64,000 nt of DNA from Hermetia illucens (GCF_905115235.1 NC_051849.1:196171786-196235785); one strand, 5' to 3'; shown: positions 1 through 12,515, counted from the first letter of the stretch. Made by a program: numbers and translations. Notes: generated by a model not told the origin, from the sequence alone.

Positions 1-90
1 GGATTTATGGAATGGTTCGAATGCAGTCCTGCAAGCTGTCAAAAGTTACTGGCTTGACTACAGATTCTGACCGCGCTTAAAGCGACCATG

Positions 91-474
91 TCACTCTCGC
101 ATTGCGCATCCAATGTTGGCCATCACCCATGCTAGCGACACGAATTTCTGGCAAGAATAGTCCAGATGCCCCTTGCAATTCATCTCAATCTCAATTATCA
201 CTCTTAGGTACTTGACAACCACATTTGAAACTGGAGTGTTGACATCAACCCGGACATTAATTGTATACCTTTTCCTCACGTTGGTGATCAAAATTTGGTT
301 CCACGAAGGAGGAAGTAACACTCCTCCTACCGTGACAATATGATTCTTTGGTGCCATATCCATATTGTCCACATTGAACCAAAATGTCCTTTCAGAGAGA
401 TAACTTCCAATTAGCTTATTCGAGGAACCAGAACACCCACCCCTTTGGAAAAATGAGCTCTTTATCCAATCCAA
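91..474 (-). mobile_element. R1-like LINE fragment (end of RT domain)
   Basis: A short open stretch on the minus strand resembles the segment just after the reverse-transcriptase catalytic core of the R1-like LINE at 37.3-40.7 kb. The pattern VVKYLR-I-IE followed by KGHLDYS-K and VMANIG parallels VVKYLGVMIDAKLSFKGHLDY and MMPNVG in that element. It is an isolated piece without flanking domains, so it is a dead fragment. Family assignment rests on this similarity alone. Confidence 0.6.
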
Positions 475-639
475 GCTCTTATTCGCGGCTTCTAAAACTT
501 CTTCAGTGGTTACCTCGGGAATTTTCTCGGTATCTTCCCACTATGATTTCTTCGATTCATTTGAAACTTGTGGGAAAAGGGTAGTAATGATACCCCGCTC
601 AAAAAGCAAGGACGAACAAAGGTACGTTCTCCATATCAG

Positions 640-3600
640 ACATCAGGGAGCAGGTTTCAGTGGCGCAGGTACTAAATAGTATCTGCGCTATCTGAAAGAC
701 GACCTGAAACTAGAGGAGTCTATTAAGAAGGTTCAGGACAGATTTAAGCCTTCAGCATCATAGCCAAGAAAGCAGGGAGCAGCGGAGATCAGCCCGCAAG
801 AGGATAATGCTCCCATGAAACCTAAACCCCCAGTTATGGAGTGTTTTTAGAAGCAGGAAGAAGGCAAAAGCAAACTCCTCACGATCAGGGTGGACGACCG
901 TTCCTTCAAGGCAATTAAACGTCATAACTGCCTCATCAATTACAGGTGTGGTAGTACGCCTGTGAACGCTAACAGGGAGAAACCAAATTAGAATACCTCG
1001 GAGGACACATCGGGATCTTCGAAGGTATCGCGGAAGCCATAGAAGCTGAAAAAGGCAGGTCCGACCAAAGAAGTAAACCTGTTCCCCACAGAAGTGCCAT
1101 GTCGGAGTAGGAGGGTAATAATCCGATATTGGCGAAGAGCTCCAATTACTAACGGAACCCATGGCCAACACTAAAATAGTCCACGTGAACCTCCACAATG
1201 CGAAAGCTGCATCTGCAGTAATTGCAAGGCAAATTTCCAAGGTTAATATTGAAATAGTGCTGGCTCAAAAACCCTGGGTGCATCGGGGACAGATTCTACA
1301 AGGAGGAAGTATGCAGGTAATTTGGGACTCTTCTTGTGGAAAACCAAACCATTCTCAAAAGAATTTTAAGGTACATATGTCTTTCAGAGTTTCTAACTGG
1401 GGACCACGTGACTGTCCAAGTCCTAGCTGAGGACGAACACAAAAGGCAATCCTGGCATCAAAATGCTTTTCAGAAGACGGCACCCGCATTCCACCGGAAT
1501 TAGTCGTTAGAATGGTGAAGTTCTGCGCGAGGAAGGCGCTACCACTGCTTCTCGGTTACGATGCCAACGCCCACAACACATACGACGTCTGAGCAAGCAG
1601 CGGCATTGATCGAAGAGGTGAGTACTTTCTGGAATTCATCCTCAGTAACAAATTAGAAATACATAATATGGCGAGCACACCAACGTTTGTAACCAGCATC
1701 AGACAAGAGATACTGAACATAACATTGAGGGCAACTGAGAAGGAAATAGAATAATAAGGAATCCCAGGAGAACAGACTGGGCCTTCTACACAAAACACCT
1801 GACTGCTTACATGGCTCATCTACGGGTAAGCAATGGGATTAGGATTTAGGAAATAGAGCTACAAACAGTAGTGGAAAGCCTGAACAGAGTCACCATTGAC
1901 GCATATGAGATCAGCTGTCTCGGTAGGACAGCCAAATCATCATGGGACGTATCCTAGTGGAACAGGAATCTAGCCAGAATGAGAAAGGAGGGGCGAAAGC
2001 TCTTTATCTTTGCAAAACAAACCGGAGATTGGCAGAAAGAAGTACAAAAGGGCACTGACGATGTATAGCAACGCGACCAGGGAAGCAAAAAAGGACAGCT
2101 TCAGGAAATTCGGTGAAGAGATGGAACAAACCCCAGAAAGATCCAAACTATATAAAGCTATAGCCAAAGAGAAAGCAATATCTTCTACCTATCTCAACAA
2201 GGAATATGGACATTTATCGAAAATGAGGAGGACAGGATATATCTGCTTCTTAGAACTCATTTCCGGTGTTCTTATTCCACGAAGGGAAGATAATAGCATT
2301 CTTCGTGGCTTCCTAACAAAGGACAGAAGAGGGGAAAGATGAATTCAAAACTAACGAAAGAGGTATGCCCGTAAGCTAAAGTAAGATGGGTAGTGAAAAT
2401 CACTTAAATCATCGGAAGTAAATGGCATTTTCCCAGCACTACTCCAGAGAGGCCTAGAAATCATCCTACGGTCTCTCCTAAGAGCGGTAAAGGGCAGCAT
2501 AGTTTTAGGATATGTACAATGAGTGGTCTTTTTTCCAAAAACCAGTCCTTTTCATCTTAAATCTTTCAAACCAATTTGCCTAACATCGTTCGTACTCGGC
2601 AGTGGAGAAGATCATAGGCAACTACATTAGAACTAAAGTTCTAATATGCAATCCTGCCTTGTATCAGCTGATGGATGTATTGCGGAATGCCGTAGAAAAG
2701 AAGGAAATAGCACTGTTTGCGTTTTTGGGCATAGAAGGAGCGTTTGGTAACACATCGTACACAGAGATACAAGATGACCTAATGCGCAAAGGTGTGGGAA
2801 CTACCCTGGCGTTCTAGATAGGCAGAATGCTAGAGAACAGCACATAGAAGTACTGACAGGTAGAAATTCTGCTGTTATGAAGACCACTCAAGGTAGTCTA
2901 CATGGTAGCATGAGAGCGGATGAACTCCTGGGAGAACTAACAAACACTGGAATACAGGTCCAGGGTTACGCTGATGATATTATTTTAATCTTTTGGTGCA
3001 AATATAAAGATATTCTATGTCACCGAATTTAAATCGAACTGAATGAACCACTAGTAACTGGTGCAGAAAGGCGGGGCTGCGTATAGATCCAGCCAAAGTC
3101 AATATAATATAATCGATCCGTGTTTATTCCGTATCCGTATCCGTATTTATTGCAAAAGTTTTTAAGAATTAAAATTCAACACCGTCTACCTCGCTAATAG
3201 AAATTTTTCATTCAGAAAATATCGATATTTCGGGGACATCTTGTTCCGTTCTTTAGGATGGGAAGCCGTATGTCAACGCCACTTGCTAAAGAAGGGAAAA
3301 AGATGTCCCCGAAATATCGATATTGATAAATAAAAAATGTCTGCTAGCAATGGAGACGTTGTTGAATTTTAATTCCAAATGCAATATGATTCATTGGGAG
3401 GCCCAGGCTGGATCACCTGAAAGCCATTAGTTTACATGACATAAAGGTGAAACGAGAAACAAAGGTCAAATATTTGGGAATCGCACTAGAGCAAGAACTA
3501 CTCTGGAAGACACATATTGAAAACATATGTTGGAAAGCCACAAGGACTTTGATTATTTACAGGTCCATAGCAGGAAAAAAAATCGGGATACACTCCGAAA

Positions 3601-4400
3601 ATGCTCCACTGGATATACATTGCAACAGTAAGGTCAATGATTACTTATGGGGCGATAAGTTGGGCAGAGAGAAATGAACTCTTCAAAACAACTGGCGTAT
3701 TACACAAACTTCGAAGACTAGCTAGCGTGTGTATCAGTTGGGAAATGAGAACTTTCCCAAAAGCAGCCCTGGAGGTCCTTCTGGGATTGATTTCTTTCCG
3801 TCTGCACACACAGATGCAAGCGAAGAGGACGATTTTCACAATGTCCGGAGTACCAGCGAAGCGGGGAGAAACCTAAATCGAATTGAAGAAGTTTCACTTC
3901 AATAAAAAGTTTGAAATACTTTAGAACGGCAGTGCAAATTGGGAGAGCGTGGCGTTGACATAAGGCTTAAACCAATAACTGATTATCTGGAAAACTGACG
4001 GATCCCAGATGGCAGAGGGAGCAGGCTCTGGCATCATTTGTCCAAGAAGAACATACTTCGAACCAATGGGGAAGCATATTTCATAGACAGAAGTGCCTCC
4101 TTCAACATCGAAAAAAACTATAGTGAGCATTGCTATTCTAACCGAGAACCAAGTGGCTATTAAAGCACTAAGGTCCTACCAGGTAAATTCCAAACTAGTT
4201 TGGGAATGCCTTGAAGATTAAACCCACTCGGAAGCAGAATAAAGTCTAGACACTCTGGGTTCAAGCAATTAAGCATCGGACGAACTGACCAGGAAGGGAG
4301 CAGTGTTGTCTCTTTATGGACTAGAAACTTTCTGTAGAATCGAAAACGGGTTCATGGCTATAACGTTGAAAAATGAAGCGGAACGGTGGAGTGAACTACA
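640..4400 (+). mobile_element. Decayed LOA-like LINE with EN, RT and RNase H remains
   Basis: Pieces in family order lie on the plus strand. An ORF1-like tail lies near 850-1000. The start of an APE-type endonuclease (VHVNLHNAKAASAV, then EIVLAQKPWVHRG) is at 1161-1300. An endonuclease core (LLLGYDANAH, then PTFVTSIRQEILNITL) is at 1540-1730. The linker (KLYKAIAKEKAIS) is near 2140-2190, RT motifs at 2600-2810 (FLGIEGAFGNTS) and 2960 (GYADDIILI), a thumb at 3440-3840 (KVKYLGIALEQ, AALEVLLGL), and RNase H at 3990-4320 (TDGSQMAEGAGSGI, KLVWECLED, DELTRKGA). Stops and frame changes are many. EN, RT and RNase H in this order suggest the LOA/I group. A separate inverted-repeat element interrupts it at 3166-3375. 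Confidence 0.75.
3166..3375. mobile_element. MITE-like inverted-repeat element nested in a LINE
   Basis: A 210-bp segment with long terminal inverted repeats of about 75-80 bp per arm. The outer 15 bp of the arms are perfect inverses (GAATTAAAATTCAAC at 3166-3180, complement at 3361-3375). An inner block containing AATATCGATATTTCGGGG is also inverted. It interrupts the RT region of the LOA-like LINE: upstream encodes RIDPAKVNII and downstream resumes with LKAISLHDIKVKRETKVKYLG. No coding capacity. I could not fix a target-site duplication, so superfamily is unknown; a foldback or Tc/mariner-derived MITE is possible. Confidence 0.7.
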
Positions 4401-4559
4401 CTGGGCAAACCTACCATGAGGGATACGAAAATTGAATGTGTGGTAAACCATGTGGTAAGGTGTAGCATGGAGGTCTGATTTTCAAAATACTAGGTTGCTT
4501 CCAGTGTAATTGGATTTTTGGAATCTTTTCTTCCGAGCAGAAATTCAGGGTAAAGTGCA

Positions 4560-4860
4560 CGCACCTCAGGATTATACGCCCAAGGTAATATGCCAGGAAC
4601 CCGTCAACAAAATGAAATTAAATATCTCGGCATACATTTGAGTAGATGGCTAATGTGTAGGAAACAAACCCAAATAAAAGCAGCAGCAAATGAAGCTGAC
4701 AAAAACCACCTCAAACGCTTCCTCTACAAAGCCAACACAATGTCAATCTGGGCCTACAAGATTCTGCTCTATTCAGTACTGAGCTCTAACGGAGGGCCCA
4801 ATTCGGGGTACTACGAATGAACAACGGTGTTCCTTGATACAGGAAAAATATAAACATTCA
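4560..4860 (+). mobile_element. Jockey-like LINE fragment
   Basis: The frame at 4590-4820 reads EIKYLGIHLSRWLMCRKQTQIK followed by SIWAYKILLYSVLSSN. This fits the post-RT segment of Jockey-clade LINEs (KYLGIHLDRRLTWRKH and a later KPIWTYGIQLWG motif). It is only about 80 codons long with no neighbours of the same element, so it is a dead fragment. Confidence 0.5.
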
Positions 4861-6240
4861 CAGATGTCTGAAAATCACAAATTTTGTTTCGGTTGACCGG
4901 GAGCTGACCTCAAAAACCGACGAAAATTTTGGTGGATTCAAAGATGAGAACATTCTGATCGATATGGCGTTACATCAACCATGTGGGTCTGCCATCATTA
5001 GCTAGGATAAATATGCAAGTCATCTGGAGATGTCCCAAGGGACGTCCGCAACATCAAAGGTCTGTGACTCAAAAACTTCGCGGTTCCATCTAGCCTACGA
5101 TTGAGAGAAATGGCAAGCCCAACCGACTCTTCTGTCGACCCCGCTTCCTAGGATTCTATAAAGTAAAAGCCACGTTCCAGGATTCGATTCGAAAACCTGA
5201 TATGGTTATACAATTAAAATTCACGCATTTTTTTGCAAAATCTTTCTTGTGCTATTCCGCTGCCTTCGTTGTCGCCCGGTATCTACGCTTCAACTGAAGA
5301 ACTTGACCCATGAATGTAATAAATCTTAACTTGAGTTACGGAAAATTACAGAAAATGTACTCTACTCATATGTATTTTCCCTAAGTAAATGAAAGTAAAT
5401 AGAGGTGTTTTGTTTTCAATAAACACTGGAAAATAACTCAATGGATTTTTATTGTTAAAATAGGTGGCAGAAGATATCTACAGAAGGCCACCCCGTATAG
5501 ATATACTGCAATCCAATATTTACCTTTTACTCATCCCAGTCAATGTGAAGTGAATTTCCAGGAAACGAGTAAATGGTTGGCAGCACCACAACGTCTTGTC
5601 AGTTTTAGTTGTGAATAAAATAATCACACAATATCGAATAATGCAACAATGGGGAGAATTAAAATGGTACCGGAGGTTACCCTTGTTTACAATCCCAAGT
5701 TCATCCTTTTGAAAATAAAATTAACTCCAATTTGATTCCATTCCAATTTAATTACTAATAGCATTGAATTGATCTGGAAAATATATAATTTTTATTTTTT
5801 CCCTCAAGAACTTGTGGGTGGTAACTTAGTCAGCAAGCTCCAAAGAAATAAACAATTTTCAATGAATCCGAAACAGCATTTAATTTTTGTCAGCCAGCTG
5901 TGAAGGCTGAACAAAATCCTACGTGGGAAATTAGCTTACAATGACAAAGATAATTTCACAGAAGGACTAAAATATTGACACAAGTACATAGACGTGGAAA
6001 GAAATCCAGACCGAGATGAAAATTATGCGGGCCCCCTTATTATCCCTTTTTGTTTAAATCTCCACTCTGGATCCGCGGACTTTGAAAAAAATCTGGGCCC
6101 GTGGAAATCCTCATCCATGCTCAGACCTGGCTTTGTAAGCCTAAACTACAGAAATCGAATATTTTATTTATTTAAATTATTCATGCTCATATTTTTTTGT
6201 TTTTATTAATCTCCATATCTGGGTGGACAATGGAAGCAGA
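4861..6240. other. Unassigned spacer
   Basis: I see no supportable gene. Open frames are short, AT-rich and without recognisable motifs. The 4900-5200 part could be the tail of a LINE but shows no diagnostic residue. The rest is AT-rich spacer. Confidence 0.4.
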
Positions 6241-6241
6241 A

Positions 6242-6574
6242 CTAAACTTCTCTTTTCAGATTCACCCATACCTGAGTGCAACCAGACTGAACTCTCCTTC
6301 GAAACCTACTTAATTCGTCTATTCGGGAAAGTAGGTCGAGTTCTTGGTGCTTCAATCTATCGCACACTATACAGAAGTTTACAGAGCATCCGCTAGTCCT
6401 GTCGGGGCCTGCGCTCGGATGGGCCTTAACCACCAAATATTCATCGTCGATCAACTTTTCCTTTCTGATAACGGTGGAAATTTCCCCCGAGAACCTCTCG
6501 CAATATTGAACACGTTTACAAAACAATGTATTCCTGCATGGTATGAACCAGACTGTGTGGGAACCCCAAATCAT
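6242..6574 (-). other. Unrecognised 110-codon open stretch
   Basis: A minus-strand open frame with a Cys/Arg-rich C-terminal half (GCSVNFCIVCDRLKHQELD, then LLSRIDELSRFRRRVQ). CIVC-x(4)-H gives a faint zinc-binding look, and the last part could form a helix. No family recognised. The complementary strand is also open over much of the interval, so a chance open frame is quite possible. It lies just beyond the 3' end of an RTE-like copy. Confidence 0.25.
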
Positions 6575-6689
6575 CTAGGGAAGCCGTGAGAAATTCAGGT
6601 AGCTGACAATATTATGGGAACTAAGACTACTCCTCTGTAGACACCAAATTTCATTGATTTACACTACGCCAAATTATCTGCTAAAGCCT

Positions 6690-7600
6690 GATTGCTAGTC
6701 TTCTTCTCCTATTCCTTCAGCCTTTGTCCCGTTCACAAGCAGGGCCGGTTAATCATGATCATTTGCGCCACTTTGTTTTATCAAAGGCCTGATCTGGATA
6801 GAGTTACGAGGCTTTCAGATCAATATCTAACGTATCAAGCCAGCTTTTTTTCGGCCGGAATTTGGGTCGTTTACCATCGACTTAGATGTTCAGACCAATC
6901 ATCGTGAGTGAATTCTCGTTAGCGCGAACTGCGTGTCCATCGAAGACTTCAATTTTGCCATGATCGCGAATATCCTCATTTCGGATGTGGATATGCGTGT
7001 TACACTACTAGCCCAACGTAAGATTATTGTCCCCATTACCGCGAGATGCCGTTATTTGTCTTTTATAGTCGGCCAACACTTAAAACCATATAGGGCGACA
7101 GGGCCAATGGCGCTGTGGTAAATTTTCGACTTGAGACATTCGTTAATACTTCGATCACAATCGGCACCAGCTGTAGAACGCCTTAATCCTGGTTGTGTCA
7201 ATGCGTAAGGCAATTTCATAATGCTGTTCACCACTAACTGATAGCGTTGATCCGAGATATTTAAACCACACAGTTTCGGGCAGGTCATAACCACTGTCAG
7301 TGATAGGGGCTGTTTCACTTGAATCAGTCGTCTCAATCTGAGACCGTGTTGCGTGAGACGATCACTCCATTTTCGGACAAGTTGTTTGAGATCATTTTTG
7401 CTATTAGACGCTAGAAAAGCAGCATTTGCATGAATGAAACGTGTATAAGGCACTGGACGTTGGATGTCCCGTGTGACAGTGTCCATAACAAGAACAAAGA
7501 GGAGTGATAAGATAGCCCTTCCTTGATGAGCTCCGACAGGGGCACGAAGCGGTTTTGATATGCCCGCCACATTTCGCATTTTACTTTTCAGATGATAGAA
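6690..7600 (-). mobile_element. RTE-like LINE (group C), 3' half
   Basis: The minus strand encodes, in order, RT motif remains (PVGAHQGRAILSLLFVLVMD), a degraded YADD region (HANAAFLASNSKNDLKQLV), QHGLRL, and then KSKIYHSAIGPVALYGFKCW at 7060-7120. Further down at 6800-7000 is the C-terminal segment resembling DGHAVRANEN and RPKKSWLDTLDIDLK. The same order and wording recur in the copy at 56.2-58.3 kb, and 58.7-59.06 kb carries another 3' piece. The catalytic aspartates are lost. The 3' boundary is near 6690; the upstream boundary near 7600 is uncertain. Confidence 0.65.
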
Positions 7601-8112
7601 CAATTTATTCCATTCCATTCCATTTATTCCTCGTTTTATCGCGACATCTGAGTCGGAGACTTGTTCACTTTTTTCTTTTATTTTGCGATAATGCTGATAA
7701 TGTTTTCCCCCAATTTTGGGATCTTGGATTTGGAGACCCACCCTGGCGTATGTTAAGATGCGCTAAGCTTGGACCTAACTTTTCTATCCACATTCCGGAA
7801 GTATTTGTAAGGTGGAAGAAGCGGATCGCGCATGTATGCCATTCTTTAATCGCGTACACAAGTGAACTATCTTGGCGCTATCGACACGCTAACTGACCAA
7901 TACATTAAAAGCATGCGCAAAACCCACTGTACATAGTATTTTTGGTCACGGGGATCAAGCAGCCAATTAGTTGCGTAATTCCATACGCAATTACACTCTG
8001 TATGTGTGGCAAGCATTATTCTAGAAATCGAGTCTTCAAGCGCATAGCCCACTATTTTCATAGAAAACTTAGTAGGAAACTCCTTTTTTATGTTTGAACC
8101 ATTTGTAACCAT
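7601..8112. other. Unassigned spacer
   Basis: No supportable gene. Short open frames on both strands show no recognised motif. It separates the RTE group C copy from the RTE group A copy. Confidence 0.35.
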
Positions 8113-9595
8113 TTAGAATTACAGCCGAATTGGTTAAATATGGAGGCGACCAGTTACACCAAGTGGTTCATCAACTTGTGCTGAAGGTATGGGACAGCGA
8201 ATCAATGCCTGACGATTGGCAACGAGGCATTATCTGTCTCATACATAAAAAGGGAAATATCACACAGTGCAGCAATTATAGAGGTATCACGTTGCTGAGT
8301 ACCATCTATAAGATATTCTCCACTATCTTGCTAGGTCGGATTGCCCCATATGCACAGAACATCATTGGCCCATACCAAAGAGGCTTCACTCCAGGCAAAT
8401 CAGCAACAGATCAGATTTTCTCTCTGCGGCAAGCGATGGAAAAACTGTTGGAATATGGACAACAGTTGCACCATCTGTTCATCGACTTTAAAGCCGCCTA
8501 TGATAGCATAGCCAGGGTGAAACTGTACACGGCCATGGGAGAATTCGGTATCCCGACGAAATTAATAAGACTGACTAGGCTGACCCTGACCAATGTGCAA
8601 GGCCAGATAAAAGCAGCAGGATCACTCTCAAGACCACTCGACATCAACAACGGTCTACGACAAGGGGATGCGCTATCATGCGTGCTCTTTAACCTGGCCC
8701 TCGAGAAAGTGATCCGTGATGCTGAAGTAAATGCAAGAGGTACGATCCTCTTCAAGTCCACCCAACTACTGGCCTATGCTGACGATATCGACATCATGGG
8801 AAGAACCACCCGAGACGTACAAACTGCCTTCATCCAGATCGAGCAGGCGGCGCGAGATCTTGGGCTGCACATCAATAAAGGCAAGACAAAATATATGGTG
8901 GCAACGTCAGCACCGAAGACGAATCACGAAGAAGAATAAGGATAGGAGAATACAACTTTGAGACCGTTGACAATTTCTCCTATCTAGGGTCGAAAATCAC
9001 AACCGATAACAACTACGATGATGAAATCCGCGCACGGTTGTTGTCAGCCAACAGAGCCTATTTCAGCTTACAAAGACTGTTCCGCTCGAAACGTCTCACC
9101 ATAGGGTCAAAGCTCTTACTGTACAAGACTATGATCTTGCCAGTCCTCATGTATTCCTCGGAAACTTGGGTTCTTAGCAAGAAAAATTGCGAACTCTTGG
9201 GCGCGTTCGAGAGAAGAATCCTCTGAAGAATTTTTGGCCCCCTACATGAGGATGGACTATTCCGTAGCCTACACAATGACGAAATCTATGAGCGATACCA
9301 TGACCGTCCGGTTGTGGATAAAATCCGGCTCAATAGGTTACGGTGGGCGGGTCACTTAATCCGTATGGATGAGGATGATCCCACCCGGAAAGTCTATAAG
9401 GGCAATATCTATGGTAGAAAAAGAAGACGAGGCAGACCCTGCCTAAGATGGAGCGATGGCATGGGTCAGGACGCCAGACAGCTTTTAAGGATATCGAATT
9501 GGTGGACCTCGGCGCAAAACCGGGATGTCTGGAGTTCCTTATTAAGGCAGGCCTAGACCGGATACCGGTTGTTGCGCCGTTGATGATGATGATTT
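8113..9595 (+). mobile_element. RTE-like LINE group A, 5'-truncated copy
   Basis: The 269-codon frame at 8130-8939 is a reverse transcriptase: DDWQRGIICLIHKKG, NYRGITLLSTIYKI, GFTPGKSATDQIF, LFIDFKAAYDSI, NGLRQGDALSCVLFNLALE and LAYADDIDIMGR, the catalytic YADD. Compared with the copy at 24.7-26.1 kb, about 45 bp are missing after SAPKTN, which shifts the frame. The thumb (SYLGSKITTDNNYDDEIRARL) and C-terminal block (RLNRLRWAGHLIRMDEDDP, RKRRRGRPCLRW) follow. Endonuclease and N-terminal linker are absent, typical of 5' truncation. It ends in a short (GAT)n tract rather than poly(A). The catalytic core is well kept, so this is a fairly young insertion. Confidence 0.9.
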
Positions 9596-9837
9596 GTAAA
9601 AACGGAGTTGATTTGAAGATATTGCATTTCGTGATCGATAAGAACCTAGCACTTGCCATATACGATCCGGCCGACCTATCAGTTCCGCCCGAACAGTCCG
9701 CAGTTAACCGATGGCCGGATGATGTGTGATCACCTACTGGTCTCTCAGTTTGGACTGTTCAGGCGTATAGTGGTCCCAGGTGGCGGTGAGGAAAACGGGG
9801 CAGCAACGCTGTCGGCCAAACCAAAAGCACGTGGTCG
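9596..9837. other. Unassigned spacer
   Basis: Sequence between the RTE tail and the tandem duplication; its last 90 bases resemble the segment at 10735-10770, so part of it may be an additional partial unit of the tandem repeat. No gene seen. Confidence 0.3.
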
Positions 9838-10790
9838 AGGAGAACCTCCATAGTAGTGGCACTGGGAAACACTGTATTCACTTTCGTTTGCTGGCCGTGT
9901 TGCAGTAGGCGATTGCTCCAAAGGTCCATTAGAGCGATCAGACCTGAGTCTGCACGGAGACTCATCCGAAGGGGCAATAGGTCACGAAATCTAACCGTAG
10001 GTATACTGATGCCATGGGAACTGAAATAGCGTCTGAATTCACATGGCTCAGGAGAATTCCTGTCTTATGTGCGGTTTGTGATTACGTTCGAACGAACAGA
10101 GACCTTCGGACCTCAAACGTGTTGCGTTTCAATACGGCTGCCGTCCTCCCAATTTCGGAAGAGGTTTAGGTAGGTCTTGCATCCACCAGTACGAATAAAC
10201 TGAGCCATGCATTTAGCATAGACTGGCACCGTTGTGTTTGTCTCAGCGAGGCTCGGTGTCTTAAGAAAACTGTGGGGTTAAGTCAACGTAAATCCACAGA
10301 GACGTAATTGTTCAACACTATTTGACCAAGGAGAACCTCCATATGGTAGCATTGGAAAACACTGTATTCACCTTCGCTTAGCTAATCGTGATACAGTGGG
10401 CGAATTCTCAAAGGCCTTAGACGAACAGATGCGAGTCTGCCTGGAGAGTTATCTGAGAGGTTATCTGGTACTGTGGGAACCGGGATGGCTCTCCGAGTTT
10501 ATGTGTCTGCAGAGAATTACTGGATCAAATGTTCTCGGCCTGGTTATTTATGGTTAGCTCCCTAGTGATAATTTTTGGGGGTCGAGGTTACGTCACTCGC
10601 ATCGTGGATAGAGGCCTTCGGGGCTCGAGGTACGCGGTGCTCTGATTGTGGCCACAAAATCAATCCGTGAGTTAAGAAGACCGTATTTTTAGGCCAGCAC
10701 GGAAAATACTCACGCTAAACCACCAGGAAGTAACTGTTCAGACGGCCGACTGTCGCCGAGTGATCGATCGATCGATTTACATGCGCGTCT
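9838..10790 (+). repeat. Diverged tandem duplication, period about 490 bp
   Basis: Unit 1 begins near 9838 and unit 2 near 10330 with the shared start AGGAGAACCTCCAT, followed by matching blocks such as AACACTGTATTCAC and then GAGTCTGC. Later matching blocks (for example AGAGACCTTCGG against AGAGGCCTTCGG) keep the same order and spacing. The units have diverged with small indels. No convincing coding frame runs through both. This could be an old satellite dimer or a duplicated transposon UTR. Confidence 0.55.
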
Positions 10791-11011
10791 TCATCGCTGG
10801 GACAAATTTTTCATAAGTTAGAGCGTTATATGAATAAGTTTGGTAATAATCCCATAATCTTCTGCGCAAATTTACTGCAATCTAAGACTGAGTGTCAGAA
10901 TTATATTACGAGTTAAATGCAAATAAGGCAAAATTTTAATTAAATATTCTTACGTAGGAAAAATACAAAACATTTCATACCTGAAGCCTCGAGCTTCCGG
11001 TTTCCGACTTG
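10791..11011 (-). repeat. Fragment of the interspersed repeat seen at 49.85 kb
   Basis: Read on the minus strand from 11011, this matches the first 60 or so bases of the 620-bp element at 49852-50471: CAAGTCGGAAACCGGAAGCT here against CAAGTCGAGAAACCGGAAAC there, then CTTCAGGTA and a TTTTGT-rich block. Similarity fades further in, so the other boundary is approximate. It shows that the 49.85-kb insertion belongs to a dispersed family whose 5' end starts with CAAGTCG. Confidence 0.5.
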
Positions 11012-11298
11012 TTATCTTTGCTCTTCTATTTCCTTGAATGCACAGAATAAAAAGCCGGTTCCTAGATATGAGAAAAGGTCAATTTAGGTTTCTGTGAGTT
11101 CTTTCAAAGTCCGTGGACTTTAGAACAATTTTTCCATAAATAGGTGATTCGAAGTAGAAAATTCAAGCTGCACTAGAAACTATACGACAATTCAAACTCT
11201 CAGAGGCAACAAAATATTATTTGGTATCAAGAAGACCAAACTCGGGAGATTCAATTCCCAGCGCATTTTTCGAAATTATATGGTGGGGACATGGGTTC

Positions 11299-11333
11299 GG
11301 TGTATCGGTGTGCCACCGACACACCGATACACC
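11299..11333. repeat. Perfect 14-bp inverted repeat (hairpin)
   Basis: Arms GGTGTATCGGTGTG (11299-11312) and its exact complement (11320-11333) around a 7-nt loop. It lies in unassigned sequence just outside the R1-like LINE at 11390-14190. Confidence 0.8.
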
Positions 11334-12515
11334 AAAAAATTAACCAGAATGGCTACGACCGTCCCTACACCATGGATACGCAATGACATTCCGCGGCCCT
11401 CGACATTTGATTTGCTCCTCTATTATCTAGTCTTCTTGATTGGTATTTTTGTAAGATGGCCTAGCGTTCCGTTCAGATTTCCTCTCTCCGTCGTGAATTT
11501 TGTCCAACGAGACACCAGACGCTCGGGACTCGACAAATCAATCGGCCTGAAACGATGCAAATACTGCCTGTAGCAAGCAGCGGTCTTGTGAGGGACTGGA
11601 TGATGTGGTAGTTGGTCTGCTCGTGTTTCTATAAAAGCCACTCCATAATGTTGGGAAAGAACCTATCCATTTACCGACATTATGCAAGGTTGTTCCATCT
11701 GCGTCTTCAGAGATCTTACAACTCTGACCTTACCGCACTGTTCCGTTCTATGTGCCCCTCCTTACGTCTTGTCTGGAATCATGGCCAAAACCACCTCATG
11801 GCTCATCTGAAGTAGCTCTAAAATCGCTGCAAACCTCAAAATATTAGAAGTCGACTTCTTCGTTCCTCAAAAAAAGCCTGCAAGTGCCTCCGTGCAAAAA
11901 AGTGAGACATTAAACGGGATGGATCGCACCACCCCGTCAATCTCCGACCGCATTTTGGCCTACCAACATTCAGTAACATTTCCGCAAATGTCACTAGCTG
12001 CCATTTCACGCGCATACTCTAGGTACCCCCAGTGCTCAGTTTTCCGCCTCGTATCTGGTAGTCGGCTTAGAGACGACCGTATGTCTACTCAAACCGTTCG
12101 TTATTAAAACCTCTTCCGTTTTCTCATCCCATAGGGGCACTTTGGCCTATTCCAGTAAAGGCTTGATTCTTCTCACTGCCTTTGACACTCTCTCGCACTA
12201 AAGAATCCTCCCTGAGTAGTAATTTAAAATGAGACCCTCATTTATCCAGGAACACCCAAATGATTCAATACCTCTTTAATTCGGTTTTAGTGGGAGAAGT
12301 TGAATGCGTTTTGACACATTCAATGCCAGCAAGCCACATCAGTCACTAGAATTCAGTGCGCCTTCTGCCAGATTCACCATCGTGTTTACCGCATCCACCG
12401 TAGAATGGGCACGCCGAAACCTCCTCCTGGCTCCCCAATAGGCTATTGCCGCTTTCGAGGGTGGATGAAAGCCTGTTGTAGATTACTCTCTCCATCATCT
12501 TTCCCATTGTCTTAT

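Noticed and set aside
5994-6209. 71-codon open frame ending in a hydrophobic stretch
   Set aside because: The hydrophobic end comes from T-rich low-complexity DNA; no start context, no domain.
10760-10776. GATCGATCGATCGAT run as a possible binding site
   Set aside because: Short simple repeat with no gene context.
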